Source: Sphingobium yanoikuyae | GTDB taxonomy: Bacteria > Pseudomonadota > Alphaproteobacteria > Sphingomonadales > Sphingomonadaceae | Reading direction: 5' to 3' | Length of the DNA stretch: 64,000 bases | NCBI RefSeq assembly: GCF_034424525.1 | Contig: NZ_CP139979.1 | Location: 558,001 to 622,000 of the forward strand | In this document: piece after piece, positions 34,916-45,100 of the stretch | How the letters are laid out: the number at the start of each line of letters is the position of its first letter | How positions within the stretch are numbered: position 1 is the stretch's first letter | The notes under the pieces: model-generated | What the model was told of the DNA's origin: nothing | Databases searched by the model: none | Seen by the model: the letters and a program-made list of their open reading frames with translations, nothing else | Program-made: the position numbers and the translations under genes

Positions 34916-36370
34916 ATGCGGTTATCTTGGGCCAGTAGTGGAAATATATTCGCGCGCCTGTTGTTGGGCGACGTCAACACCCCGTCGGTCGCGCCGAGCG
35001 AGAAACTGAACGAGGTGGTGGAGGCCTATGGCCAATGCATCGCCGTTCTGATCGCCTCGACCCGGACCTATTTGGATCATAAGCGCGAACGGGTGTCGGC
35101 GCGGCAGGCAGCGCAGTTGCGCGATCTGGCGGCATTGCGCGCGCAGTTGCAGGCTATGTCTTCGGATAATGGCGCCGAGCAGACGACGCGGCCGGACCTG
35201 GCCGAAAAGATCGGGCCCATGGAGGCGGCGGTCACTAACCTCGCGACGCAGGAAATCGAGATTACCAGCGCGCTCAAGAAAATTGCCAAGCTCGATCGCA
35301 AGTTCCGGTTTCATCTGGGCCAGGCGGTGGTTAAAGCAGACACGGCTTCCGGAACGGTTGAGGACGGTGCGTCGGACGCCGAGGACGGGGCGGCATGGGA
35401 AGAGGAAGCGGCGGGGCAGCGCAGCCGATTCGAATGTTTTGTCGAATTGGACGCCCAACTGATTGCCATCATTCCGGACGATTTCCTGGTAGCGCGCCGC
35501 TGGGTCTTGCTCGATCGGATGCGGCGGGTCGCGCCCCAGAAGGCGATGATCGAATATGAGGCGTCACGCCCCCCGTCGCTGCAGCAGGAAAGCTATGGCG
35601 ACGCCGCGGCGATCCGGGCCGATCTGTTGAGCCTGTCGGCCTATATGCAGCAGCTCTACATCCTCAACGCCCGGCGTGAGCAGACGCTTGCCTCGATCAA
35701 ATGGTGGCTGCTGTCGCGGGTGCTGGGCGTGGTCGTGGCGATTGCGCTGATCTTCTGGCTGGCAACGACGCCAACGCCGGGCTGGTTCCCCGGCGCACCA
35801 TGGCACCTGCCCTGGATGCCGGCGGCGCTGACCCTGGTCTTCCTGACCGGGATGGTCGGGGCGGTGGTCAGCATCAGTCGGAAATTTCATGATATTGGGG
35901 GGCAGAATATCCTGCTGGCTGACCCTTTCAATGAACTGGTGTCGCTCAACTTCAGTCGGGAAAGCGTAGCCGGGTCGATCGCGACCGGGGGCGTTTTCGC
36001 GCTGGTCCTCTATTTGATGGTCGTATCCGGCTCGACGGACGCACTGGGCCTAGATGTGCGCTTCTTTCCCAGCCTGACCGAGCGGCGGATGATCATCGAC
36101 CCGCCGGAAGGACGCAAATCACCGCCAGCCGATCCGAAAAAAACATCCTCCCAGGCTGGTGTGCGGCAGGCCGAATATGTCGTGCGCGCCAATGACGATG
36201 TACCGTCTGGCATCGCCAAATTGTCGAATGGGCTCGGCTTTTTCTACACCGGCGACATATTGCGGATGATGTTGCTGGCGTTCCTGGCGGGCTTTGCCGA
36301 GCGACTGGTGCCGGACTCGATCGACCGGCTGGTGCGCAAGGAGAAGGCGGTGAAGGATGCGGCCGTCTGA
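34916..36370 (+). CDS. membrane protein of unknown function with coiled-coil N terminus
   Basis: A 484-residue protein I do not recognise. Residues 25-135 are Ala/Glu/Lys/Arg-rich helices likely to form a coiled coil. Membrane segments follow at about 265-285 (VLGVVVAIALIFWLAT), 300-322 and 355-375, with another near 465 (LRMMLLAFLAGFAERL). VVSISRKFHDIGGQN and LSRESVAGS-like phrases connect them. No signal peptide or enzyme motif is visible. GGGAGG lies upstream of the ATG. It stands alone between cysE and phoK, with slightly lower GC in its 216-base upstream region. Confidence 0.75.
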   Translation: MRLSWASSGNIFARLLLGDVNTPSVAPSEKLNEVVEAYGQCIAVLIASTRTYLDHKRERVSARQAAQLRDLAALRAQLQAMSSDNGAEQTTRPDLAEKIGPMEAAVTNLATQEIEITSALKKIAKLDRKFRFHLGQAVVKADTASGTVEDGASDAEDGAAWEEEAAGQRSRFECFVELDAQLIAIIPDDFLVARRWVLLDRMRRVAPQKAMIEYEASRPPSLQQESYGDAAAIRADLLSLSAYMQQLYILNARREQTLASIKWWLLSRVLGVVVAIALIFWLATTPTPGWFPGAPWHLPWMPAALTLVFLTGMVGAVVSISRKFHDIGGQNILLADPFNELVSLNFSRESVAGSIATGGVFALVLYLMVVSGSTDALGLDVRFFPSLTERRMIIDPPEGRKSPPADPKKTSSQAGVRQAEYVVRANDDVPSGIAKLSNGLGFFYTGDILRMMLLAFLAGFAERLVPDSIDRLVRKEKAVKDAAV

Positions 36371-36395
36371 GCTGGCCGATACATGCCGCAAATGA

Positions 36396-36429
36396 CGACG
36401 CCTCCCGCCATCAAGAGGGGGAGGCGTCG
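36396..36429. terminator. bidirectional hairpin between convergent genes
   Basis: CGACGCCTCCC pairs with GGGAGGCGTCG around a short loop, between the end of the unknown membrane-protein gene and the end of phoK. T-rich tracts are weak. Confidence 0.55.
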
Positions 36430-36467
36430 AAATTGGATCGGGCGAGACGACCTCGCCGGCTGCTGGC

Positions 36468-38147
36468 TTACTGCCCGGCGCAACTGTCGTCCTTGCCGGC
36501 GACCAGGTCGAGGCAGCGGCCGTCAATCTGGTCCTTGGGCACGGGCAGCTTGATCAGCGCGGCGAGGCTGGGGAGGATGTCCACCGTCTCGACGCCCAGC
36601 GGCTGCTCGAAATGCTGCATGCCCTTGCGCCAGAACAGGATCGGCACGCGGCGATCGGTATCCCAGGGCGAGCCATGGGTGGCGACCGAGCCCATCACCG
36701 CCTGTTCGGGGATCGACATCACGCGCGGCTTGAGCAGCAGCAGCAGATCGCCCGAGCGGCTGGGGTAGAAGCTGGCGCGCGCTTCCTGGATCAGGCTCCA
36801 GCTTTCGGGCGGACCCGAGGGCGAGGGGGTGGCGGCGATTTCCGCCTTGGTGAAGACGGTCTGCACCTGCGGATGGGCGCGCAGATATTTGAGCGCTTCG
36901 GTTTCGACCCTGGCGCGCTGTGCGGCAGTCAGCCCCTTGTCATAATAGATGTCGCCCGACGGGCCGTCGCTCCAGATCACCTTCTTGCCGGGCAGGCCGG
37001 CCTTCTCGGCGATGGTGGCGTTGAGCGCCTTGGGCGTCAGCGCCATGTCGACCCGCTGTTCCATCGGCATCGCGTTCATGCGGTGGCGTTCGGGCAGGTC
37101 ATGACCGCCATGGTCGGCGGTCAGCACCACGACATAGTCGATGCCGTCCTTGTCGAGCTTGTCGAAGAAGGCGCCCAGTTCGGTGTCGAGACGATCGACC
37201 TGGATGCAGCTTTCGGTGCCTTCGGTGCCGAAGGTGTGGCCGACATAGTCGGTCGCCGACAGGCCGATCGAGATGATGTCGGTCTGTGCCTGCTTGCCCA
37301 GCTGCATGCTCTCGATCGCGGCGGCGGCGAAGGCGAGGGTCATCGCATCCTGTTCGGGCGAAATGCGGAACCCCTTATAGTCGCCCGCGTCACGCGCGAA
37401 GCGGCCAGTGCCCACGGTGCGGTTGCCGGCCTGGACCGGGAAATCCTTCGACACGCACTGGGTGGGTAGTTCGAAGCCGGGGTTGGGCTGGGCGAGGCGC
37501 TGGGCGAAGGCCTGGTTGACCTTGGTGACGAGCGGGGTGGGGGCGACACCCTTGTAGCTGACATAGCCCTGCGGCCCGCCGAGCCACCAGACCTGATCGG
37601 CGGTCGCGCCGCCCATCATGATCGCGGCGCGATCCTTGCCAGCGACCGACACGACGCGGGTGGCGGGATTGGCCGCCTTCATCCGGCCGCCCAGCGTCGG
37701 CACCTTGAGGTGCAGGGGCGAGGCTTCATATTTGTCGCTGCTGCTGCCCGGCTGACTCTCATCCTCGGCGCAATAGAGATTCTTGTCCTCGCGCTTGGCG
37801 TCGAGGTCGAACCAGTTATTGGCGATGATGCCGGTGCGCGACGGGCGACTGCCGGTCAGGATGGTCGAATGGCCGGGGCAGGTCTCGGTCGCGGCATGGC
37901 TCTGATAGCCGCGCGGGAAGACCGCGCCTTCGCTGGTCAGCCGCTTGAGGCCGCCGGTATAATATTGGCGATATTCGCTGAACAGGTCGGCCGAAAACTG
38001 GTCGACCGAGATGGCGACGATCAGCTTGGGCGGCGTCGCGGCAATGCTGCTGGCGGCTGGCGCAGGAGCGGCTGCAGGCGCGGGGCTCTGCGCCACGACG
38101 GGCATAGCGGTGGCAAGCAACAGGGCAGCGGCGACGTGTTTCAACAT
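36468..38147 (-). CDS. phoK: PhoK-type alkaline phosphatase
   Basis: A 559-residue secreted phosphatase, the same length as PhoK of Sphingomonas sp. BSAR-1 as I recall. A signal peptide (LLLATAMPVVAQ) ends at about residue 20, followed by an Ala/Pro-rich stretch. Metal-binding VAISVDQF precedes the nucleophile Thr89 in ATETCPGHS, and TADHGGHDLPERH supplies further metal ligands. It hydrolyses phosphomonoesters in the periplasm or outside the cell. The gene is divergent from dsbD. I saw no clear Pho box in the 76-base gap. Confidence 0.92.
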   Translation of the reverse strand: MLKHVAAALLLATAMPVVAQSPAPAAAPAPAASSIAATPPKLIVAISVDQFSADLFSEYRQYYTGGLKRLTSEGAVFPRGYQSHAATETCPGHSTILTGSRPSRTGIIANNWFDLDAKREDKNLYCAEDESQPGSSSDKYEASPLHLKVPTLGGRMKAANPATRVVSVAGKDRAAIMMGGATADQVWWLGGPQGYVSYKGVAPTPLVTKVNQAFAQRLAQPNPGFELPTQCVSKDFPVQAGNRTVGTGRFARDAGDYKGFRISPEQDAMTLAFAAAAIESMQLGKQAQTDIISIGLSATDYVGHTFGTEGTESCIQVDRLDTELGAFFDKLDKDGIDYVVVLTADHGGHDLPERHRMNAMPMEQRVDMALTPKALNATIAEKAGLPGKKVIWSDGPSGDIYYDKGLTAAQRARVETEALKYLRAHPQVQTVFTKAEIAATPSPSGPPESWSLIQEARASFYPSRSGDLLLLLKPRVMSIPEQAVMGSVATHGSPWDTDRRVPILFWRKGMQHFEQPLGVETVDILPSLAALIKLPVPKDQIDGRCLDLVAGKDDSCAGQ

Positions 38148-38223
38148 TATGGGTACCTTCTCATGCCTTGACGGCGGATAGGGAGCGACCTAGCCCCCTT
38201 GCATCCACCCGACCAGAGGCCCG

Positions 38224-40266
38224 ATGCGGATTTTTCAAGTCATATTCGTGACGCTCGCCATGCTGGCGGGGCTGTCGATCGCATCGCCGGCCGTGCAGGC
38301 CCAGGCGGCCTTTGGCGGCGGCCCGGCGCATATTGCCGCGCAGCTGATGGCCGAAAGTGCGGCGCCTGCGCCCGGCAAGGGTACGACCATTGCCTTTGCC
38401 ATGAAGCCGGAAAAGGGCTGGCACGGCTATTGGGAAAATCCGGGCGATGCGGGCCTGGGCATGACCGTGACCTGGACCCTGCCCAAGGGCGTGACGATCG
38501 GCGCGCTGCGCTATCCGGTGCCCGAGACGCTGCTGATTTCGGGCCTGATGAACCATGTCTATGAAGGCCCCTATGCAGTGCTCGCCAATTTGGGCGTGGC
38601 GCCGGATGTGGCGGCCGGCACCCGCCTGCCGATCCGGGTGAAGGCCGAATGGCTGGCCTGCACCGACAAGATCTGCGTGCCCGAAAGTGGCGAACTGGCG
38701 CTGGAACTGGTTGCGGGCGATGGCAAGGTGGTGCCGGCGATGCAGGCGCGCTTCGATGGCTGGCGCAGCCATCTGCCCCGGCCGCTGGGCAGCGAGGCAA
38801 CCTATCAGATCGTCGATGGCAAGCTGCGCCTGTCGGTGCCGTTCCCGGCCGATGCGCAGGCGCGCGACGTCCACCTCTTCCCGTTGAGCGACGGGCTGGC
38901 CCGCTTCGCCGCCGCGCAGAAGGTCAGCCGCGAGGGCGACCGGCTGCTGGTCGAGACCGAGGTGGGCGAGGGCTTCAAGGGCGGTGCTGCGCAGGCGGTG
39001 CTGCGTACTGGCGACCATGTCGGCTTCCTGTTGAGCGCCAAGCCCGGCGAGGTCGCGGCGATCGCGCCCAAGGGGCTGGCGGGCACGATCCTGCTGGCGC
39101 TGGGCGGGGCGATCCTGGGCGGGCTGCTGCTCAATGTCATGCCCTGCGTCTTCCCGATCCTGGGATTGAAGGCACTGAGCCTGGCCAAGGCGGGCGGCGA
39201 TGAACGGGCGGCGCGGCGTGAGGCGCTGGCTTACACCCTTGGCGTGATCGCCGCCTGTCTGGCTTTGGGTAGCCTGTTGCTGGGGCTGCGCACCGCAGGC
39301 AGCGCGGTCGGCTGGGCCTTCCAGTTGCAGGATCCGCGCATCATCCTGGCGCTGCTGCTGCTGGTCAGCGCGATAGCCTTCAACCTGGCTGGCCTGTTCG
39401 ATCTGCCGGCCTTTGGCGGCGGTGGCCAACTGGCAGGGAAGGGCGGTATGGTCGGTGCCTTCTGGACCGGCGCGCTGGTCGCCTTTGTCGCAACGCCCTG
39501 CACCGGTCCGTTCATGGGCGCGGCTATGGGCACGGCGCTGGTGCTGCCCCTGGGCGCGGCGCTGGCGATTTTTGCCGGCCTTGGCCTTGGCCTGGCGCTG
39601 CCCTTCCTGCTGCTGGCCTATCTGCCCGCGCTGCGCAATCGCCTGCCGCGTCCCGGCGCATGGATGGGCCGGTTGCAGCGCATCCTGGCGATCCCGATGT
39701 TCCTCACCGCGCTGGGCCTTGCATGGCTGCTGGGTCAGCAGCGCGGCGTCGGTGGCATGACCATCGGCCTTGGTGCGGCGCTGGTGTTGGTGCTGCTGCT
39801 CTGGTGGCTGGGTATGCGCCAGCGGGCCGGGCGCGGCGGCTGGTTGCAGGTCGGCGTCGGCGCAGCGATCCTGCTGGTTGGTGCCGCGATGCTGTTGCCA
39901 GCCCGCGCGCCGGCGGTTGCGGCAGCGGGAGAGGGGGCGGTCGTCGCCTTCGACGCGGAAAAACTCGACGGGCTGCGCGCCGCGAACAAGCCGGTCTTCC
40001 TCTATTTCACCGCCGACTGGTGCCTGACTTGCAAGGCCAATGAGGCCGCCGCGATCGAGCGGGCGGAGGTGCGTGCGGCATTCGAGAAGGCGGGCGTCAC
40101 TGTCATGATGGGCGACTGGACCAATGCCGATCCGGCGATTACCCGCTTCCTCGAAGCGCAGGGCCGTTCGGGCGTGCCGCTCTACCTTTGGTACGCACCG
40201 GGCAAGGAGGCCCAGACATTGCCGCAGCTACTGACCCCGTCGACCCTCACCGGACTGGTGCGCTGA
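38224..40266 (+). CDS. dsbD: protein-disulfide reductase, DsbD/ScsB family
   Basis: A 680-residue protein carrying electrons from the cytoplasm to the periplasm. A signal peptide is followed by an N-terminal sensor domain with a Cys pair (ACTDKICVP, about residue 143-148). The membrane domain holds the paired cysteines of NVMPCVFP and ATPCTGPFMG. The C-terminal thioredoxin domain has DWCLTCK near residue 600. All three cysteine pairs of the DsbD relay are present. The stop shares one base with the tlyA start, so the two are coupled. Confidence 0.9.
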   Translation: MRIFQVIFVTLAMLAGLSIASPAVQAQAAFGGGPAHIAAQLMAESAAPAPGKGTTIAFAMKPEKGWHGYWENPGDAGLGMTVTWTLPKGVTIGALRYPVPETLLISGLMNHVYEGPYAVLANLGVAPDVAAGTRLPIRVKAEWLACTDKICVPESGELALELVAGDGKVVPAMQARFDGWRSHLPRPLGSEATYQIVDGKLRLSVPFPADAQARDVHLFPLSDGLARFAAAQKVSREGDRLLVETEVGEGFKGGAAQAVLRTGDHVGFLLSAKPGEVAAIAPKGLAGTILLALGGAILGGLLLNVMPCVFPILGLKALSLAKAGGDERAARREALAYTLGVIAACLALGSLLLGLRTAGSAVGWAFQLQDPRIILALLLLVSAIAFNLAGLFDLPAFGGGGQLAGKGGMVGAFWTGALVAFVATPCTGPFMGAAMGTALVLPLGAALAIFAGLGLGLALPFLLLAYLPALRNRLPRPGAWMGRLQRILAIPMFLTALGLAWLLGQQRGVGGMTIGLGAALVLVLLLWWLGMRQRAGRGGWLQVGVGAAILLVGAAMLLPARAPAVAAAGEGAVVAFDAEKLDGLRAANKPVFLYFTADWCLTCKANEAAAIERAEVRAAFEKAGVTVMMGDWTNADPAITRFLEAQGRSGVPLYLWYAPGKEAQTLPQLLTPSTLTGLVR

Positions 40267-41003
40267 TGGCCAAGATTCGCGCTGACCAGTTGCTCGTCGA
40301 CAATGGCCTCGCCGAAAGCCGGGCGCGGGCGCAGGCGCTGATCCTCGCCGGCCTCGTCTATCTGGGCGACAAGAAGGTGGAGAAGGCGGGGCAGCAGGTG
40401 CCGGACGACGCCGAACTGGACGTGCGCGGCCGCGACCATCCCTGGGTCTCGCGCGGCGGCATTAAGCTGGCCCATGCGATCGACGAATATGGCATCGACG
40501 TCACCGGTTTCGTCGCGATCGACGTCGGCAGTTCGACCGGCGGCTTCACCGACGTGCTGCTGACCAAGGGCGCGGCAAAGGTCTACGCCGTCGACAGCGG
40601 CACCAACCAGCTCGCCTGGAAGCTGCGCTCCGACGATCGAGTCATCGTCCATGAACAGACCAGCGCCCGCATCCTGACCGATGCCCATATCCCTGAGCCG
40701 GTCGACATCATCGTGTGCGACGCCAGCTTCATCAGCCTGGCCAAGGTGCTGGAAAAGCCGATCGGCTTCGCCCGGCCCGGCGCGCAGCTGGTCGCTCTCA
40801 TCAAGCCGCAGTTCGAGGCAGGGCGCGAGGAAGTGGGCAAGGGCGGGGTGGTGCGCGATCCCGCCATTCACCAGCGCGTCTGCGACGAAGTGGCTGTCTG
40901 GGTCAGCGAGAAGGGCTGGGAAGTGCTTGGAATCACGACCAGTCCGATCACCGGACCGCAAGGCAATGTCGAATTTCTGATTCACGCGCGGCTTGGCGGA
41001 TAA
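40266..41003 (+). CDS. tlyA: TlyA-family rRNA methyltransferase / putative hemolysin
   Basis: A 245-residue protein with an N-terminal S4 RNA-binding domain (RADQLLVDNGLAESRARAQ) and a Rossmann-fold FtsJ-like methyltransferase domain, with the SAM motif DVGSSTGGFTDVLL near residue 87. Conserved blocks include HPWVSRGGIKL and LIKPQFEAG. TlyA proteins 2'-O-methylate rRNA. ATG 40266 overlaps the dsbD stop by one base; the upstream extension in frame would belong to the dsbD region and is not coding. Confidence 0.92.
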   Translation: MAKIRADQLLVDNGLAESRARAQALILAGLVYLGDKKVEKAGQQVPDDAELDVRGRDHPWVSRGGIKLAHAIDEYGIDVTGFVAIDVGSSTGGFTDVLLTKGAAKVYAVDSGTNQLAWKLRSDDRVIVHEQTSARILTDAHIPEPVDIIVCDASFISLAKVLEKPIGFARPGAQLVALIKPQFEAGREEVGKGGVVRDPAIHQRVCDEVAVWVSEKGWEVLGITTSPITGPQGNVEFLIHARLGG

Positions 41004-41091
41004 TCGCGCCAGCTTCGTTACCCGCCCTGCGATACATTTTGACACATTCCATGCGGTTGTGTCCGTCACAAAGGCCCGTTAGCCCCTCGTC

Positions 41092-42156
41092 ATGCGCTCG
41101 ACCCTGCCTGTCATTCTCGTTGCCCTTTGTCTTGCCGGTTGCGGCGGAGAGAAGGAAAAGAAAGCTCGCCCGCCGGCTCTGGTGGAGGCGGTGGCGATTG
41201 CGCCCACCCGCTTCACCGACAATGTCGAGGCGGTCGGCACCGCGCTCGCCAATGAGCAGGTGGTGCTGTCCGCGCCGGTGACCGAGCGGATCGACGTGCT
41301 GAACTTCACCGATGGCGGTTTCGTGTCCAAGGGGCAGGTGATCGCCCGCATGGCCGTGGGCCAGGAAAAGGCCGAGCTGGCTGCGGCCGAGGCAACCGCG
41401 CTACAGGCCGACCAGCAGTTGAAGCGCATCCAGGCGCTCAAATCGCGCGGCTTTGCCACCGGTGCCACGGTCGAGCAGCAGATCGCGCTCGCCAGCAGCG
41501 CCCGCGCCAATGCCGACCTCGCCCGCGCGGGCATCGGCGACCGCACCATCCGCGCGCCGTTCAGCGGCTGGGTCTCCCTGCGCACGGTCTCGCCCGGCGC
41601 GGTCATCACCGCCGGCACCGCGATCGCCACGGTGAGCGACATTTCGCGGATCAAGCTGGACTTCACCGTGCCCGAGACGCGGCTGTCGATGATCCGCGAG
41701 GGCATGCCGATCAAGGCGGTGTCCGCGGCCTGGCCCGACCGGCCGTTCAATGGCACGATCGCAACGATCGACCCGGTGATTGATCCCGCTACCCGCGCCG
41801 TGCGGGTCCGGGCGATCATGCCCAATCCCGACAAGGCGCTGAAGCCCGGCATGCTGCTGACGGTCAGCGTCTTCTCGCGCGAGCGCCAGTCTCTGGGCGT
41901 GCCCGAACTGGCCGTGATCGGCGATGGCGACGAACGCTTCGTCTTCGTGCTTGACGGTCGCACTGCCAAGCGGACCAAGGTCGAAACCGGCATCCGCCAA
42001 AATGGCCTGGTCGAGATTTTGGGCGGCGTGAAGGCCGGCCAGAAGATCGTGACCGAGGGCGTGGTGAAGCTGACCGACGGGGCACCGGTGCGCCTGGCCG
42101 GCGACAAGAAGGGTGATGACGACAAGGGCGGCAAGGCCGCCAAGGCCGCCGGCTAA
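41092..42156 (+). CDS. RND efflux periplasmic adaptor lipoprotein
   Basis: A 354-residue membrane-fusion protein with a lipoprotein signal (lipobox LAGC, Cys18). Barrel-sandwich and alpha-hairpin segments are seen around VLSAPVTERI, ALQADQQLKRIQALKSRGFATG and RTIRAPFSGWVSLR. The C-terminal Lys/Asp/Gly-rich tail (KKGDDDKGGKAAKAAG) is unusual. It works with the RND permease whose ATG starts four bases after the stop. Confidence 0.92.
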   Translation: MRSTLPVILVALCLAGCGGEKEKKARPPALVEAVAIAPTRFTDNVEAVGTALANEQVVLSAPVTERIDVLNFTDGGFVSKGQVIARMAVGQEKAELAAAEATALQADQQLKRIQALKSRGFATGATVEQQIALASSARANADLARAGIGDRTIRAPFSGWVSLRTVSPGAVITAGTAIATVSDISRIKLDFTVPETRLSMIREGMPIKAVSAAWPDRPFNGTIATIDPVIDPATRAVRVRAIMPNPDKALKPGMLLTVSVFSRERQSLGVPELAVIGDGDERFVFVLDGRTAKRTKVETGIRQNGLVEILGGVKAGQKIVTEGVVKLTDGAPVRLAGDKKGDDDKGGKAAKAAG

Positions 42157-42160
42157 GCCG

Positions 42161-45100
42161 ATGCAGCTCTCCGATCTCTCGGTCCGCCGGCCGGTCTTTT
42201 CGGCGGTGGTCGCGGTGCTGATGTGCATCGTCGGCCTGGTCGGCTATTTCAGCCTGTCGGTCCGCGAATATCCCGATACCGATCCGCCGATCGTCTCGGT
42301 CGAAACCACCTATACCGGCGCTGCCGCGTCGGTGGTGGAAACCCGCATCACCCAGCAGATCGAGGATGCGGTCGCGGGCGTGCAGGGCATCCAGACCATC
42401 ACCTCGACCTCGCAGGACGGCACGTCCAACATCAATATCGAGTTCGATCCCTCGCGCGACATCGACAGCGCCGCCAATGACGTGCGCGACCGTGTCGGCT
42501 CGGTGACCGAGGATCTGCCCGAGGATGCGCTGGCGCCCGAAATCCGCAAGGTCGATTCCGACGCGCGATCGATCCTGTTCCTCGCCTTCTCGCGCCCCGG
42601 CTGGTCGCCGATCCAGATCAGCGACTATCTCGACCGCAACATTGCCGATCGCTTCGCCGCGATCGACGGCGTCGCCCGCGTCACCATCGGCGGCGAGGCG
42701 CGTCCGTCGACCCGTATCTGGTTCAACGCGGAAAAGCTGGCCGCCTTCGGCCTGACCCCGGCCGATGTCGAGGGGGCGCTGCGCACCCAGAATGTCGAGC
42801 TGCCCGCCGGCCGCTTTGAATCGAAGGATCAGAACCAGACGCTGCGCGTCGAGCGGCCCTTCGCCACGCCGGACCAGTTCGCGCAACTGGTCGTGGGCCG
42901 GGGCGAGGATGGCTATCAGGTGAAGCTGGGCGATGTCGCCCGGATCGAGGAAGGGGCCGAAAACCCCTATAGCAGCTTCCGTTCCAACCAGGGCACGGCG
43001 ATCGGCATCGGCATCATCCGCCAGTCGGGCGCCAACACGCTGGAAGTGGCGCAGAAGGCCAAGGCGCTGATCAAGGAGCTGGAGCCGACCCTGCCCAAGG
43101 GCATGCGCGTCGCTATCGGCACCGACGAATCCCTGTTCATCGAACGCGCGATCGACAATGTCTATGACACGCTGATCGAGGCGGCTCTGCTCGTCATCCT
43201 CGTCATCTTCCTGTTCCTGGGATCGGTGCGCGCGACGATCGTGCCAGCGGTGACGGTGCCGATCTGCCTGCTCGCCACCTGCGCGGTGATGTGGCTGCTT
43301 GGCCTGTCGATCAACCTGCTGACCCTGCTCGCCTTCGTCCTCGCCATCGGCCTGGTGGTCGACGACGCGATCGTGGTGCTGGAAAATGTCTATCACCGCG
43401 TCGAGCAGGGCGACGATCCGCTGGTCGCCGCCTATCTCGGCACGCGGCAGGTGGGCTTTGCCATCATCTCGACCACCTTGGTCGTCTGCGCCGTGTTCGT
43501 GCCGGTCATGTTCCTCGCCGGCCAGACTGGCCTCTTGTTCCGTGAACTCGCCATTGCGATGATCGCGGCGATCGGCTTTTCGGGCTTCATCTCGCTCAGC
43601 CTTGCGCCGATGCTCTGCTCCAAGCTGCTGAAGAATGCCGAGCGCGGCCGGCTGGCGCGCTGGGTCGATGATCGCTTCCAGCGGATCGAGCATGGCTATG
43701 GCCGCTGGCTCGACTGGACGCTGAAGAAGCCGCTGATGCCGCTGCTGGGCGTCGCGATCTTCCTGGGCGTCGCCTTCTTCCTCTTCACCCGCCTGCCGGC
43801 CGAACTGGCCCCGGCCGAGGATACCGGCGTGGTCGAGGCCAATATCAACGCGCCCGAAGGCACCGGCTTCGACCGGATGATGGCCTATATGCAGAAGATC
43901 GAGAATGATCTCGCCTTCCTGCGTAAGGATGGCACGTTGCAGAATCTGGTGATCCGCACGCCCAGCGGTTTCGGTACCACCGACGATTACAATAACGGCA
44001 ATGTCATCGCCTTCCTGCGGCCGTGGGAAGACCGCACCATCACCACGGCGGAAGTCGCGACCATCATCAACAAGGTGATTGCCGATCAGCCCGGCGTGCG
44101 CGGCAATGCCGCGCCGCGATCGGGGCTGGGCCGTGGTCGTGGCCTGCCGGTCAATATCGTGCTGGCCGGTTCCACCTATGAGGGGCTGGTGGCGGCGCGC
44201 GACCGCATCATGCTGGCGGCCGCGAGCTATCCGGGCCTGATCAACCTCGACAGCGATTACAAGGAAACCAAGCCGCAGATGCGGATCGAAACCGATCTGC
44301 AGCGCGCCGGCGACCTGGGCGTGTCGGTGAACGATGTCAGCCAGGCGCTGCAGAGCCTGCTCGGTTCGCGCCGCGTCACCACCTATGTCGACCGCGGCGA
44401 GGAATATCGCGTGCTGGTGCAGGCGGAGCGTGACGGGCGCCAGACGCTGGCTGATCTCGAACGTATCCAGGTGCGCAGCCGCAGCGGCGTGCTGGTGCCG
44501 CTGTCGGCGGTTGTGACCGTGCGCGAAGTGGCCGGGCCGCGTCAGCTCAACCGCTATAACAAGCTGCGCGCCATCACCCTGACCGCCGCGCTGGCGCCGG
44601 GGACGTCGCTGGGGCAGGGGCTGGCCTTCCTGGAGGATCAGGCGCGCCAGTCGCCCGAGGTGCTGGCGATCGGCTATCGCGGCGAAAGCCAGTCGCTGCG
44701 TGAGACCGGCGGGTCGATCTGGATCGTCTTCGGCCTCACCATCCTGATCGTCTATCTGCTGCTCGCCGCCCAGTTCGAAAGCTTCATCCACCCCGGCGTC
44801 ATCATCGCGACGGTGCCGCTGGCGGTGGCGGGCGGCGCGCTGGGCCTGGCGATCACTGGCGGGTCGATCAACCTCTATAGCCAGATCGGCATCGTCATGC
44901 TGGTGGGCCTGGCCGCCAAGAACGGCATCCTGATCGTCGAGTTCGCCAACCAGTTGCGCGACGAGGGGATGGAGATTGCCGAGGCGATCCGCGAGGCGGC
45001 CAAGCGGCGTCTGCGCCCGATCCTGATGACGTCGATCGCGACCGTCATTGGCGCGGTGCCGCTGGTGCTGCGCGGCGGGGCCGGTGCGGCGGCGCGCCAT

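Noticed and set aside
38148..38223. Pho box between phoK and dsbD
   Set aside because: No repeat close to the CTGTCAT-type consensus was found in this 76-base gap.
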